From contig CP136064.1 in the NCBI GenBank assembly GCA_032622095.1, positions 128,079,605 to 128,143,604 of the forward strand: DNA of 64,000 bases, in the 5' to 3' direction. Each line of letters starts with the position of its first letter. Position 1 is the first letter of the stretch. Shown here in pieces: positions 51,967 to 64,000 of the stretch. The notes under the pieces were generated by a model. It did no database searches. It worked only from the letters and a program-made list of their open reading frames with translations, and was not told the origin of the DNA. This DNA comes from Siphonodentalium dalli (Eukaryota; Mollusca; Scaphopoda; Gadilida; Siphonodentaliidae). The translations under genes were made by a program, and so were the position numbers.

Positions 51967-53048
51967 GCTTCGTTGAAAACCTTTCAGGATATTCTAGCCA
52001 ATCGCGTATCAGCGTTGTGAAAACATATAGTAAGCTAGTTACCACCGCAATTGACTAATTTGAATGTTGTTTTATCGTCGCTGAACAACACAGGAACCAA
52101 AAATGTCTCCATCGACGCCGAAAGTCGGTAAGAACATTATCAACGGATGGTACAATGGATGGTACATCTAATTATACACAGTTGCACACACATATCTAAT
52201 ATTGTTGCAATATAAAATATAAAAAAGACGTGATTATGAATATATTATTCGAAAAAACATATTTAACAAATACAAAAAAATAAAAAACCTCATTGTGTAT
52301 GAGCAGTTTGATAACAAAGCACATGACACTGAGATGATATATATATGTCTCTCATAATTATGCATGTACGTCTTTGCTGTTCCATTTGATTTATTACACT
52401 TTTGTGAATTTTTCCAACTGTGAACTTCAAATTAGTGGAGTAGATTAAGTCCAAATTTCAAAGCAATTGTTCAATTTGTAACTAAAGCATGAAAATTTGC
52501 ACATATGTACATGTTCACATACTAATTGATATTGGATATGGAGCCACGCTGAAATATAACGTTAACACCTCTTTTAAGGGGTTTTCCGAATTTAAAGAGC
52601 GTTTCGTGATTATATAATTTATTAAATGTCGCAATTAATCGTACCATGAAATACGTGATTTAAAATTCGGCATATACATTAAGTATGATTATGCGATATA
52701 TAATGTCACATTTTTGGGGTAAAATTGTAACTCCCATCAAGATGGCCGTAAAAATGGTAGCCGTAAGTGGATTTTTTTTTTCACTAATATCTTAATGTAA
52801 ACATATTTTATTCCAATCATAATAACATATATACATTTGACAAAGTGTTGACAATAAAAACAGAATAGGATAAATGATTGTTGGATTGGAAAAGGGATTA
52901 CACAACAAGCCCAAGGGCTTTTGTTAAGTTTGCTCCCTTTTTTTTTTCGCGCCCACTCTTCATTAAGTGTAGAGGGGGGTCAGACGGGAAGGAATGGAAA
53001 TATTATAATAATAATAATAGTAATGATGATGTTATGATAGACAGGAAG

Positions 53049-53081
<33 letters not shown>

Positions 53082-56000
53082 GAGAGAGAGAGAGAAGGAG
53101 TGAAAGAAGACGGAAAGAGAGAGAGAGAGAAAAGAACATTAAATTTAACAGTGAAAAAAATGCGTTAAATTTTCATGAACACTCGGCAGTTGTAGCACTC
53201 CTCCTCTCCCTTTCTCCCTCTTTTTCTCCCCCTCGCCCACTCTGTATCTCGCTCTGTCTCTCTGACCTCAGCAGATTCATAAATTTTCTACGATTATTAA
53301 AATCATCATCATCATGTTATACATATCCTGTCATTCATATCATGTACTCTTCAACTTGGCCTCTTACCCTCTGCTCTTCTTATATAGTCAATGTCTTTTT
53401 CTTTTCTGATGAGATAACTCAACATAAGTGATGACTCGATTGTTGTTAAATCCTCTTCAACCTCATCTATTCTAAATTATGTCATAAATAAACATTTGTA
53501 AAAAAAATATTATATATGTTCTTTGAGGGTAGAATTAAATATTGTTTAAACCAGACCTGTGCAAACTAAGTGAGGCATACCATGACTAATTAATATTTCA
53601 ACTCAATGGAACCAAAATTGTCACTTGGTCTGAAAATGGCTGCCAAGATGGCGACCAAACATGGGAAATGGTAAATATTGACTCAGCATGCCATGTAATC
53701 GCTTACAAGTTGTGGTCGATGAATAAAATTGGCTATTCTGTCTTATATACTTTAAATTCTAACATTTCTGATGCACACTGGTTAAGTGTTAACAATGTTC
53801 CCATCTACATGTCAATATTAACATCCATGACAAATTTCATGATGGTCAGACAAACAGTAGGACCTGTATCCCGTGCTAATCGATTTAATTTTGAAATCCA
53901 TGATGGCCGCTGGCAGCCATTTTTTTTTCTCGAATGACCCCATAATGACTCGTTCCCATCTACATGTCAATGTCAACAGCTATGACAAATTTTATAATGA
54001 TCCGACCAAAGGTACGACCTGTAGCCCGTGCTAAAGGAAATTGTTGACGAATCACACTCGCACAGATACACGCACGACGGATACCAAGCCATGACAATAG
54101 CTCAAACTCTACAAAGTAAAGTTGAGCTAAAAATGTTATATTTAATTAAGAAAAGACACACACCGGCAGCGTTCAGACATCGCGTTGCGAGGGGACTGCA
54201 CTCTGTTTTGCCGCAGCTTGCGATTTTCGCTGGCGTCATGCCCAGCTTGTTGACCATTGAACACGGGGGAGTAGAGTCTGAGCTGCATATAGACCCCTCC
54301 CATATGTGGATTTTGTGTGTGATTATGATATATGTGTAGAACTGTATCAGTGCTTCATTTGCCGGTTGTTTGCCATCTGGCTATTGGGGCTTTCTAGAGT
54401 TGTCGGTCATTGAATCCAAGATCGCCGCCGAAACTGAATATCTGACTTGGTAAATTTTAATCAGCAAGTAATCAGGAAGATTGTGAGGTTATAGCTATTA
54501 AGTCGTGCGATATGTCATTATATTACTAATTGAATACACCATATTTATTGGTATGAATAAATTTCATATATTCAAAATGGCCGCCAAAATGGTCACCGGA
54601 AGTGTACAATGACGCTTTTTCAGTAATATTTTCTAGATCACTTTTTGTTGTTTGAAACTGGTTAAGAATTGTTACTTTGTTTTGCATTGTTTATATTTTC
54701 TGGTCATTGGGGCAATGAAATAAGACATGCTTGGTGTCCCTTACGATCCGTCAATAATTTGATTTTTACAGAACGCCAAAATAGCCGCCAAAATATGGAA
54801 AATTGTGAAGATTTCCCCGGTGTACCCTGCAAATCGCTTTGTTGTGGTTGATGAATAACATTGGCTATTCTACATTACCAACATGTCTGTTGCACATTGG
54901 TTAATTGTTAGTATTGTAACTACTGGCATTGCCATAAATATTGGATTTTACTCTCACAAACTTGACAATCGGCAAAAATTCACTTTCATGTTTGGACTAT
55001 TAAAATGTAACTAACTTTGGTATGAAATGTGTTTATTGTTTTGAACTATTTTAAATGTGTCAAACCAAATTACTCAAGATGGCTTCCAAAATGTCAACCA
55101 ACTTGGGTAAAATGTTCATTTTTCACATATATCCGGAACATAATATTATTCTCTGCTGTTCCGATAAGTTAGCAAACTGTGACTCACTTGGTTACTATAC
55201 ATGTTAGGTCATCAACTGACAACTAAATATTCTACCTGATTGTCTCAGTTCCTTATGAGGGTGACGACCCCCCCCCCCTACCTCCGGAATCCGGCTTAAA
55301 ACTTACCCCGGCATCCGGAATACTCCATAAAAGAGAGACGGCATCCGGCATACACTTTCTTCTCAAATGATACGAGGAATTAAATCGTGCGTGTTAAAAC
55401 GCAACATGTGGTGCCTAGCTATATTTACCATTTCTAACCGATTCTATTCAATCAATGTAACTTTTCCACTATTCTAGTGTGGTGCACTCGGCGTTATACA
55501 AACTAACGTAGATTATCAACGTTTTAACCCGTCAAGCAGATGCCAGGTGGAAGTCAACTCTATCGGGGAATATAGCAAACCACAGGTCATCATTACGATA
55601 TATTTGAACACTAATATTATTAGTCACCCTCCCTCATATGGGGCATGACAAATTCATTTTAAAATTGCAATATGGAATTTGGCTGAAAACCTCTTTTGGG
55701 ATTATGGCCATATTTTGAAAGGAAATTGGCAGACTCGAAACTGAGATGAACCACAATATGTGGCTATTTTGGCCCATTTGGATCAAAATGGATCAACTTG
55801 ATACAAGAGCTATGGAGGCCATGGTGGCAGCCAGGTAGTTACTGTATGGTCATAGGTGGTGTGAATAGGAATACAAGGAGTTATTTTATGGTCACGAATG
55901 ATGTTAATAGATATACAAGGGGTGGTCATGATTGGGGTGTCCATTGTGAGATGCATGAGATACACGTAGTTGCTGGATGGTCATGTGTGAGGTGAAGATG

Positions 56001-56322
56001 TGGTGTGACTGTATGCATGGTTGCATGGTTATGTGTGGATGCACGGGTATACACGATGTGACTGTACATGGTCATCTATATGTTGTTTATGTATATATGT
56101 AGTGATGGCAAACAACCGGCAAATTGAGGGACTGATATAGTTATACAAGGATATCATAACCACACAAAAAAATCCGCAAATGGTGGAGGGGGGCTATATA
56201 TGCAGCTAAATCGCACCCAATCAACTATAGCCAATTCCCAAAACTGCTGCTTCAGAACAAGTTAGTGTTTTTTTTTTGGATTTGCAATAAAACGAGAGAT
56301 ATATAATAAGAGAACGATCACA

Positions 56323-56328
56323 TTTATT
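56323..56328 (-). terminator. poly(A) signal, nanos copy 8
   Basis: AATAAA on the minus strand, 210 nt past the stop. Confidence 0.75.
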
Positions 56329-56537
56329 ACTGAAAATATAAACATCATTCATTCATATAACATTGACATAATATATAACATTGGTTCCATGCAAGGAATC
56401 AGTTCAATCACATGTAGTAAGCACTATACATATATGCTCACTGGCAAGCACGGGAACGGATTTGCACTATATTGAATACATTTTTGGTGTACGGTTGAGA
56501 CGTACAAGTATGAGTCACTTCAGTCTCAGTAATAGAA

Positions 56538-57122
56538 TCACATGAAGGATCGGGTATTTCCGCCGTAGTTTTGAGGACAGTACTTGATTGTGTGAGAATC
56601 GTCGCCTGTCTTCCTGCAGATAGGACAAACGTACCGTCTCAGAATGGGACACGTGGTTTTGCCGGCCGAGTTCTTCAGCACGTGGCTGGAGTACACTTCT
56701 ACGTCTTCGCCGTTGTTTCTGCAGAACACGCACAGAGGCTTTCTTGTCTTCTTGTTCTTAGACGCCGCATATTCCTGGAGAACGTCACCGGAACACTGAA
56801 CGTCACTTTCGTCGAGCGAGAGAAGTGTTGCGTCGAGGGTTTTGTAACTTCGTGCGGCTGACTGATACACGTCGAAATCATCGAGGTCGGTTTCAATGCC
56901 GTTGCGACGAAATTCGTCGTATGCGTTGCATCTTGCGTTGTCGAGCTCCAGCAGATCGTTGGTGTGGTCGATGGTAGTAGGCATCGTTGCTGATATGTCC
57001 TTGAGAATTGTGAACGGACTGTCAATGACGGTTATTGTCTTGCTTTCAGCTCTTGGAACGTAATTTCCGAATGGGTTCAAACTAACGAACATTTCTTGGG
57101 TATCATCAAGGAAGAATTCCAT
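56538..57122 (-). CDS. nanos: Nanos zinc-finger protein, copy 8 (194 aa)
   Basis: This copy is intact and predicts the same protein as copy 7: T8, Q9, K28, extra Thr, Ala, Ser and Arg at the variable sites. The differences from copy 7 lie outside the coding sequence, in the leader and the upstream inverted repeat. That makes 7 and 8 a natural pair for testing promoter effects with a constant protein. Confidence 0.95.
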   Translation of the reverse strand: MEFFLDDTQEMFVSLNPFGNYVPRAESKTITVIDSPFTILKDISATMPTTIDHTNDLLELDNARCNAYDEFRRNGIETDLDDFDVYQSAARSYKTLDATLLSLDESDVQCSGDVLQEYAASKNKKTRKPLCVFCRNNGEDVEVYSSHVLKNSAGKTTCPILRRYVCPICRKTGDDSHTIKYCPQNYGGNTRSFM

Positions 57123-57199
57123 TGTAAAAACTGTTGAGTAAAACTGAGTCTGGATACTGAATGTGATGGTACTAGTTATCGTATGGTTGTGAGAGCGAA

Positions 57200-57289
57200 T
57201 GACATTTGCAGCATGTACCGGTCTATTTATTACACTCTGGGCGTCCCCCAGTTGGTGCATGGGGGTTGACACCTGGGCAACTCCATTGG
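57200..57289 (-). promoter_or_regulatory. nanos copy 8 core promoter (variant)
   Basis: CCAAT at 57289-57285, ATAAATA at 57230-57224 and the initiator A at 57200. The leader is 78 nt because 6 bp are missing (GTATGGTTGTG where others have GTATGGTAATGGTTGTG). The upstream inverted repeat is broken: GTTGAC-ACCTG-GGCAAC. Confidence 0.76.
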
Positions 57290-58383
57290 GCTTCGTTGAA
57301 AACCTTTCAGGATATTCTAGCCAATCGCGTATCAGCGTTGTGAAAACATATAGTAAGCTAGTTACCACCGCAATTGACTAATTTGAATGTTGTTTTATCG
57401 TCGCTGAACATCACAGGAACCAAAAATGTCTCCATCGACGCCGAAAGTCGGTAAGAACATTATCAACGGATGGTACAATGGATGGTACATCTAATTATAC
57501 ACAGTTGCACACACATATCTAATATTGTTGCAATATAAAATATAAAAAAGACGTGATTATGAATATATTATTCGAAAAAACATATTTAACAAATACAAAA
57601 AAATACAAAACCTCATTGTGTGTGAGCAGTTTGATAACAAAGCACATGACACTGAGATGATATATATATATGTCTCTCATAATTATGCATGTACGTCTTT
57701 GCTGTTCCATTTGATTTATTACACTTTTGTGAATTTTTCCAACTGTGAACTTCAAATTAGTGGAGTAGATTAAGTCCAAATTTCAAAGCAATTGTTCAAT
57801 TTGTAACTAAAGCATGAAAATTTGCACATATGTACATGTTCACATACTAATTGATATTGGATATGGAGCCACGCTGAAATATAACGTTAACACCTCTTTT
57901 AAGGGGTTTTCCGAATTTAAAGAGCGTTTCGTGATTATATAATTTATTAAATGTCGCAATTAATCGTACCATGAAATACGTGATTTAAAATTCGGCATAT
58001 ACATTAAGTATGATTATGCGATATATAATGTCACATTTTTGGGGTAAAATTGTAACTCCCATCAAGATGGCCGTAAAAATGGTAGCCGTAAGTGGATTTT
58101 TTTTTTCACTAATATCTTAATGTAAACATATTTTATTCCAATCATAATAACATATATACATTTGACAAAGTGTTGACAATAAAAACAGAATAGGATAAAT
58201 GATTGTTGGATTGGAAAAGGGATTACACAACAAGCCCAAGGGCTTTTGTTAAGTTTGCTCCCTTTTTTTTTTCGCGCCCACTCTTCATTAAGTGTAGAGG
58301 GGGTCAGACGGGAAGGAATGGAAATATTATAATAATAATAATAATAATAGTAATGATGATGTTATGATAGACAGGAAGATATA

Positions 58384-58419
<36 letters not shown>

Positions 58420-61400
58420 GAGAGAGAGAAGGAGTGAAAGAAGACGGAAAGAGAGAGAGAGAGAGAAAAGAACATTAAATTTAACAGTGAAAAAAATGCG
58501 TTAAATTTTCATGAACACTCGGCAGTTGTAGCACTCCTCCTCTCCCTTTCTCCCTCTCTTTCTCCCCCTCACCCACTCTGTATCTCGCTCTGTCTCTCTG
58601 ACCTCAGCAGATTCATAAATTTTCTACGATTATTAAAATCATCATCATCATGTTATACATATCCTGTCATTCATATCATGTACTCTTCAACTTGGCCTCT
58701 TACCCTCTGCTCTTCTTATATAGTCAATGTCTTTTTCTTTTCTGATGAGATAACTCAACATAAGTGATGACTCGATTGTTGTTAAATCCTCTTCAACCTC
58801 ATCTATTCTAAATTATGTCATAAATAAACATTTGTAAAAAAAATATTATATATGTTCTTTGAGGGTAGAATTAAATATTGTTTAAACCAGACCTGTGCAA
58901 ACTAAGTGAGGCATACCATGACTAATTAATATTTCAACTCAATGGAACCAAAATTGTCACTTGGTCTGAAAATGGCTGCCAAGATGGCGACCAAACATGG
59001 GAAATGGTAAATATTGACTCAGCATGCCATGTAATCGCTTACAAGTTGTGGTCGATGAATAAAATTGGCTATTCTGTCTTATATACTTTAAATTCTAACA
59101 TTTCTGATGCACATTGGTTAAGTGTTAACAATGTGACCACTGAAATTAGCAGAATTATTGGATTTTTCTATCACAAACTTAACATAAAAATTGGCAAAAA
59201 TTAACTTTTCAGGTTTTGGCCATTTATTCAAGTAAATGGAAGTATCTTTGGTATCAGAGATGTTTATTGTTTTAATCTGTCTTAAATGAGTCACACGAAT
59301 GTGTTTTTAGACAAAATTACTCAAGGTGGCTTCCAAAATGGCAACCAATTTGGTAAAACAAAAAAAGATGATTTTTTTTACATATATCCCGAACATTATT
59401 CTGTTCCCAAGAGTTAGAAAATTATAACTCACTTGTTAATTACCATGTTATGCTTAATCCAATGACTACTACATGTTTCATTCTCTGAGGCATGACAAAT
59501 TCCTTTTAAATGATATACTGCAGTATGGAATTTTGCCAAAAATGTCTTCTGGGACTCTGGCCATATTTTTGAACGGAAATAGGCAGAACGTCTAAACGAA
59601 ATTGAGTGAAACCATATTATGTGGCTACTCTCGACAATTAGCATGAACATCAACTTAATATATGGTGTATTTTTTTTGCCGAATAACCCTAAAATGTCAA
59701 TGTCAAGATCCATGACGAATTTCATAATGATCCTATCAAAGGTACGTCTTGTAGCCTTTGCCAAAGGATTTAGTCATGCAAAGAGTAAAATCCAAGATTG
59801 CTGCCATGCTTTATGGCCGAATGACCCCAACATGACTCGTTTCCATCTACATGTCAATGTCAACGCCCATGACAAATTTCATAATGATCCAACCAAAGGT
59901 ATGACCTGTAGCCCGTGCCAAAGGATTTAGTCAGGCAAAGAGTAAAATCCAAGATGGCTGCCAGCCTGCCAGCGGCCATGTTTTTTGGCCGAATGACCCC
60001 AAAATGAATTGTTCCCATCTGAGATCAGCTGAGATCAGTCTCCTACCCAGGATTAACCACTGCCCGCGCCCATGTGTTGCCCGCGCCCACACGTATTGCG
60101 AAGAAATGTCTCATTTATGTATTTGAGACGTTTGTATGTTACAATTCATTCTGCATTATTCTGAGAAGCTGAACAGCCCAAATTCATTTGAAAATTGTCT
60201 AGATCAAGTTAGAATGAATTACAACTGACAAAACGCATCAATAAACGAAAGTGTCAATGACACTGTAGCTCAACTTGGAAAGGGACTAATTTCATGTGTT
60301 ACAGTCAATGGAGCGATAGAAATGCGGAAAGTTGAAATGTCTAAGTAATATCAGATTATTAACATGAAGATATATACATGTATATATATAAAGTAAAATC
60401 CAAGATGGTTGCTGACAGCCGTATGTTTTTGAATGCAACTAAAAAACATTTGATAGCTTCCATCTAGTAAATCAATATCAAGATTAATATGAAGTTTGAT
60501 GATGATCGGCTGAGGGGAGTGGACTGTAGGGTGTGCGAAAGGATTTAGTCATGCAGAGAGTAAAATCCAAGATGGCTGCCAGCTGACATGTTTTATGGTC
60601 GAATGACCCCAAAATGACTCGTTTCCCATTTACGTGTCAATGTTAACATCCATGATGATCAGACGAAAACTCCGGCCTGTAGCCCGTGCTAATGGATTGA
60701 ATTTTGAAATCCAAGATGCCGCTGGCGGCCATATTTTTTTGCCGAATGATCCCAAATTGACTCGTTCCCATCTACATGTCAAGAGCCATGACAAATTTCA
60801 TAATGATCATACCAAAGGTACGACTCACTTGTAGCCTGTGCCAAATGATTTAGTCGTGCAAAGAGAAAATCCAAGATTGCTGCCAGCGGCCATATTTTAT
60901 GGCCGAATGACCCCAACATGACTCGTTCCCATTTACATGTCAATGTCAACGCCCATGACAAATTTCATAATGATCCGACCAAAGGTATGACCTGGAGCCC
61001 GTGCCAAAGGATTTAGTCAGGCGAAGAGTAAAATCCAAGATGGCTGTGAGCGGCCATGTTTTGTGGCCGAATGACCCCAAAATGACTTGTTCCCATCTAC
61101 ATGTCATTGTTAACATCCATGACACATTTCATTATTATCAGACCAAAGGTATGACCTGCAGCCCATGCCAAACAATTTAGTCATGCAAAGAGTAAAATAC
61201 AAGATGGCTGCCGGCGGCCATATTTTATGGCTGATCGACCCCAAAATTACTCGTTCCCATCTACATGTCAATATTAACATCCATGACAAATTTCATGATG
61301 GTCAGACAAACAGTAGGACCTGTATCCCGTGCTAATCGATTTAATTTTGAAATCCATGATGGCCGCTGGCAGCCATTTTTTTTTCTCGAATGACCCCAAA

Positions 61401-63778
61401 ATGACTCGTTCCCATCTACATGTCAATGTCAACAGCTATGACAAATTTTATAATGATCCGACCAAAGGTACGACCTGTAGCCCGTGCTAAAGGAAATTGT
61501 TGACGAATCACACTCGCACAGATACACGCACGACGGATACCAAGCCATGACAATAGCTCAAACTCTACAAAGTAAAGTTGAGCTAAAAATGTTATATTTA
61601 ATTAAGAAAAGACACACACCGGCAGCGTTCAGACATCGCGTTGCGAGGGGACTGCACTCTGTTTTGCCGCAGCTTGCGATTTTCGCTGGCGTCATGCCCA
61701 GCTTGTTGACCATTGAACACGGGGGAGTAGAGTCTGAGCTGCATATAGACCCCTCCCATATGTGGATTTTGTGTGTGATTATGATATATGTGTAGAACTG
61801 TATCAGTGCTTCATTTGCCGGTTGTTTGCCATCTGGCTATTGGGGCTTTCTAGAGTTGTCGGTCATTGAATCCAAGATGGCCGCCGAAACTGAATATCTG
61901 ACTTGGTAAATTTTAATCAGCAAGTAATCAGGAAGATTGTGAGGTTATAGCTATTAAGTCGTGCGATATGTCATTATATTACTAATTGAATACACCATAT
62001 TTATTGGTATGAATAAATTTCATATATTCAAAATGGCCGCCAAAATGGTTACCGGAAGTGTACAATGACGCTTTTTCAGTAATATTTTCTAGATCACTTT
62101 TTGTTGTTTGAAACTGGTTAAGAATTGTTACTTTGTTTTGCATTGTTTATATTTTCTGGTCATTGGGGCAATGAAATAAGACATTCTTGGTGTCCCTTAC
62201 GATCCGTCAATAATTTGATTTTTACAGAACGCCAAAATAGCCGCCAAAATATGGAAAATTGTGAAGATTTCCCCGGTGTACCCTGCAAATCGCTTTGTTG
62301 TGGTTGATGAATAACATTGGCTATTCTACATTACCAACATGTCTGTTGCACATTGGTTAATTGTTAGTATTGTAACTACTGGCATTGCCATAAATATTGG
62401 ATTTTACTCTCACAAACTTGACAATCGGCAAAAATTCACTTTCATGTTTGGACTATTAAAATGTAACTAACTTTGGTATGAAATGTGTTTATTGTTTTGA
62501 ACTATTTTAAATGTGTCAAACCAAATTACTCAAGATGGCTTCCAAAATGTCAACCAACTTGGGTAAAATGTTCATTTTTCACATATATCCGGAACATAAT
62601 ATTATTCTCTGCTGTTCCGAAAAGTTAGCAAACTGTGACTCACTTGGTTACTATACATGTTAGGTCATCAACTGACAACTAAATATTCTACCTGATTGTC
62701 TCAGTTCCTTATGATGGTGACGACCCCCCCCCCCTACCTCCGGAATCCGGCTTAAAACTTACCCCGGCATCCGGAATACTCCATAAAAGAGAGACGGCAT
62801 CCGGCATACACTTTCTTCTCAAATGATACGAGGAATTAAATCGTGCGTGTTAAAACGCAACATGTGGTGCCTAGCTATATTTACCATTTCTAACCGATTC
62901 TATTCAATCAATGTAACTTTTCCACTATTCTAGTGTGGTGCACTCGGCGTTATACAAACTAACGTAGATTATCAACGTTTTAACCCGTCAAGCAGATGCC
63001 AGGTGGAAGTCAATTCTATCGGGGAATATAGCAAACCACAGGTCATCATTACGATATATTTGAACACTAATATTATTAGTCACCCTCCCTCATATGGGGC
63101 ATGACAAATTCATTTTAAAATTGCAATATGGAATTTGGCTGAAAACCTCTCTTGGGATTATGGCCATATTTTGAAAGGAAATTGGCAGACTCGAAACTGA
63201 GATGAACCACAATATGTGGCTATTTTGGCCCATTTGGATCAAAATGGATCAACTTGATACAAGAGCTATGGAGGCCATGGTGGCAGCCAGGTAGTTACTG
63301 TATGGTCATAGGTGGTGTGAATAGGAATACAAGGAGTTATTTTATGGTCACGAATGATGTTAATAGATATACAAGGGGTGGTCATGATTGGGGTGTCCAT
63401 TGTGAGATGCATGAGATACACGTAGTTGCTGGATGGTCATGTGTGAGGTGAAGATGTGGTGTGACTGTATGCATGGTTGCATGGTTATGTGTGGATGCAC
63501 GGGTATACACGATGTGACTGTACATGGTCATCTATATGTTGTTTATGTATATATGTAGTGATGGCAAACAACCGGCAAATTGAGGGACTGATATAGTTAT
63601 ACAAGGATATCATAACCACACAAAAAAATCCGCAAATGGTGGAGGGGGGCTATATATGCAGCTAAATCGCACCCAATCAACTATAGCCAATTCCCAAAAC
63701 TGCTGCTTCAGAACAAGTTAGTGTTTTTTTTTTGGATTTGCAATAAAACGAGAGATATATAATAAGAGAACGATCACA

Positions 63779-63784
63779 TTTATT
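63779..63784 (-). terminator. poly(A) signal, nanos copy 9
   Basis: AATAAA on the minus strand, 210 nt past the stop codon at 63994. Confidence 0.7.
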
Positions 63785-63993
63785 ACTGAAAATATAAACA
63801 TCATTCATTCATATAACATTGACATAATATATAACATTGGTTCCATGCAAGGAATCAGTTCAATCACATGTAGTAAGCACTATACATATATGCTCACTGG
63901 CAAGCACGGGAACGGATTTGCACTATATTGAATACATTTTTGGTGTACGGTTGAGACGTACAAGTATGAGTCACTTCAGTCTCAGTAATAGAA

Positions 63994-64000
63994 TCACATG
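63994..64000 (-). CDS. nanos: nanos copy 9, last codons only (cut by window edge)
   Basis: The stop codon (63994-63996) and the final Met codon (63997-63999) are present and are preceded by the standard 3'UTR with its hairpin and poly(A) signal. Whether the rest is intact cannot be seen. Confidence 0.8.

Larger units (their letters stand above)
47570..52903. repeat. nanos array unit 7 (5334 bp, deleted)
   Basis: This unit carries the shared 2113-bp deletion. The left half matches unit 6 almost base for base. The right half belongs with units 8 and 9 (ACACAAAAAAATCCGC, ATGCTCACTGG, CAAGTATGAG, GAAAACCTC). The opposite-strand micro-ORF is preceded by CAACACAG here and by CATCACAG elsewhere. 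Confidence 0.95.
52904..58228. repeat. nanos array unit 8 (5325 bp, deleted)
   Basis: This is the third unit with the 2113-bp deletion. Private changes include a shorter TA run in the microsatellite (53001-53130), TCCAAGATCGCCGCC near 54415 where other units have ATGGCCGCC, and a 6-bp deletion in the nanos leader. Confidence 0.95.
58229..64000. repeat. nanos array unit 9 (partial, 5772 bp in window)
   Basis: The satellite block is complete, so the 2113-bp deletion is absent. The spacing between the stop codons of copies 8 and 9 is 7456 bp, the long form. It has more private changes than other units, including an 8-bp duplication in the satellite (CCAGCCTGCCAGCGGCC near 59965), GATGATTTTTTTTAC near 59370 and TCTGAGATC near 60020. 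It also shares ATTTAATTTTG and CCATGATGG near 61340 with the deleted units 6-8. It is cut by the window edge. Confidence 0.94.

Noticed and set aside
2525-64000. Pure assembly artefact (one unit copied by the assembler)
   Set aside because: Units differ by substitutions, microsatellite lengths, a 2.1-kb deletion and a 2.5-kb duplication. Partial error, such as alternate haplotypes placed in series, cannot be excluded.

Overview
The window is eukaryotic, AT-rich, intron-poor and rich in repeats. It is almost entirely one tandem array of large units, each carrying one minus-strand copy of a nanos gene. Nanos is a CCHC zinc-finger translational repressor and germline determinant. The Nanos zinc finger is certain. 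The host is inferred only: a marine invertebrate, most likely an echinoderm such as a sea urchin. The grounds are an intronless nanos and the abundance of AARATGGCNGCC-type dispersed repeats.

Layout. Positions 1-2424 are single-copy flank with a piggyBac-type MITE, a 2 x 113-bp repeat and a 3 x 34-bp repeat. Positions 2425-2524 are a 100-N scaffold gap. From 2525 to the right edge there are eight complete units and most of a ninth, all head to tail: 2525, 9979, 17429, 24860, 34794, 42238, 47570, 52904 and 58229 (starts). Units 1, 2, 3 and 5 are about 7.43-7.45 kb and unit 9 appears to be the same type. Unit 4 is 9.93 kb because it has an internal 2477-bp tandem duplication. Units 6-8 are about 5.33 kb because they share one 2113-bp deletion. 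The copy number is a minimum: the array meets a gap on the left and runs off the window on the right.

Each unit reads, left to right: a compound AAT/TA/GA microsatellite and CT-rich tract; a 0.7-kb element; about nine diverged 145-165-bp satellite repeats full of GCCAT-core palindromes; a second diverged copy of the 0.7-kb element; a degenerate minisatellite; the nanos transcription unit on the minus strand; and about 0.7 kb of AT-rich spacer. Nanos is 193 or 194 codons in one exon. It has a TATA box at -30 and an initiator, a CCAAT box near -85, an 84-nt leader without an upstream ATG, a start in good context, and an AATAAA about 210 nt past the stop. Seven copies are intact, one (unit 5) is frameshifted before the zinc finger, and a ninth is cut by the window edge after its last codon.

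The array shows concerted evolution: mosaic units (unit 6 joins a left half like unit 7 to a right half like unit 5), shared structural variants and very low divergence. All eight zinc ligands are unchanged in every intact copy. Among the CDSs I count eight amino-acid-changing substitutions and one silent one. Beside each nanos promoter, on the opposite strand, is a conserved 22-codon ORF with splice-site-like edges that may be an orphan first exon. No transposase, reverse transcriptase, rRNA, tRNA or CRISPR was seen.
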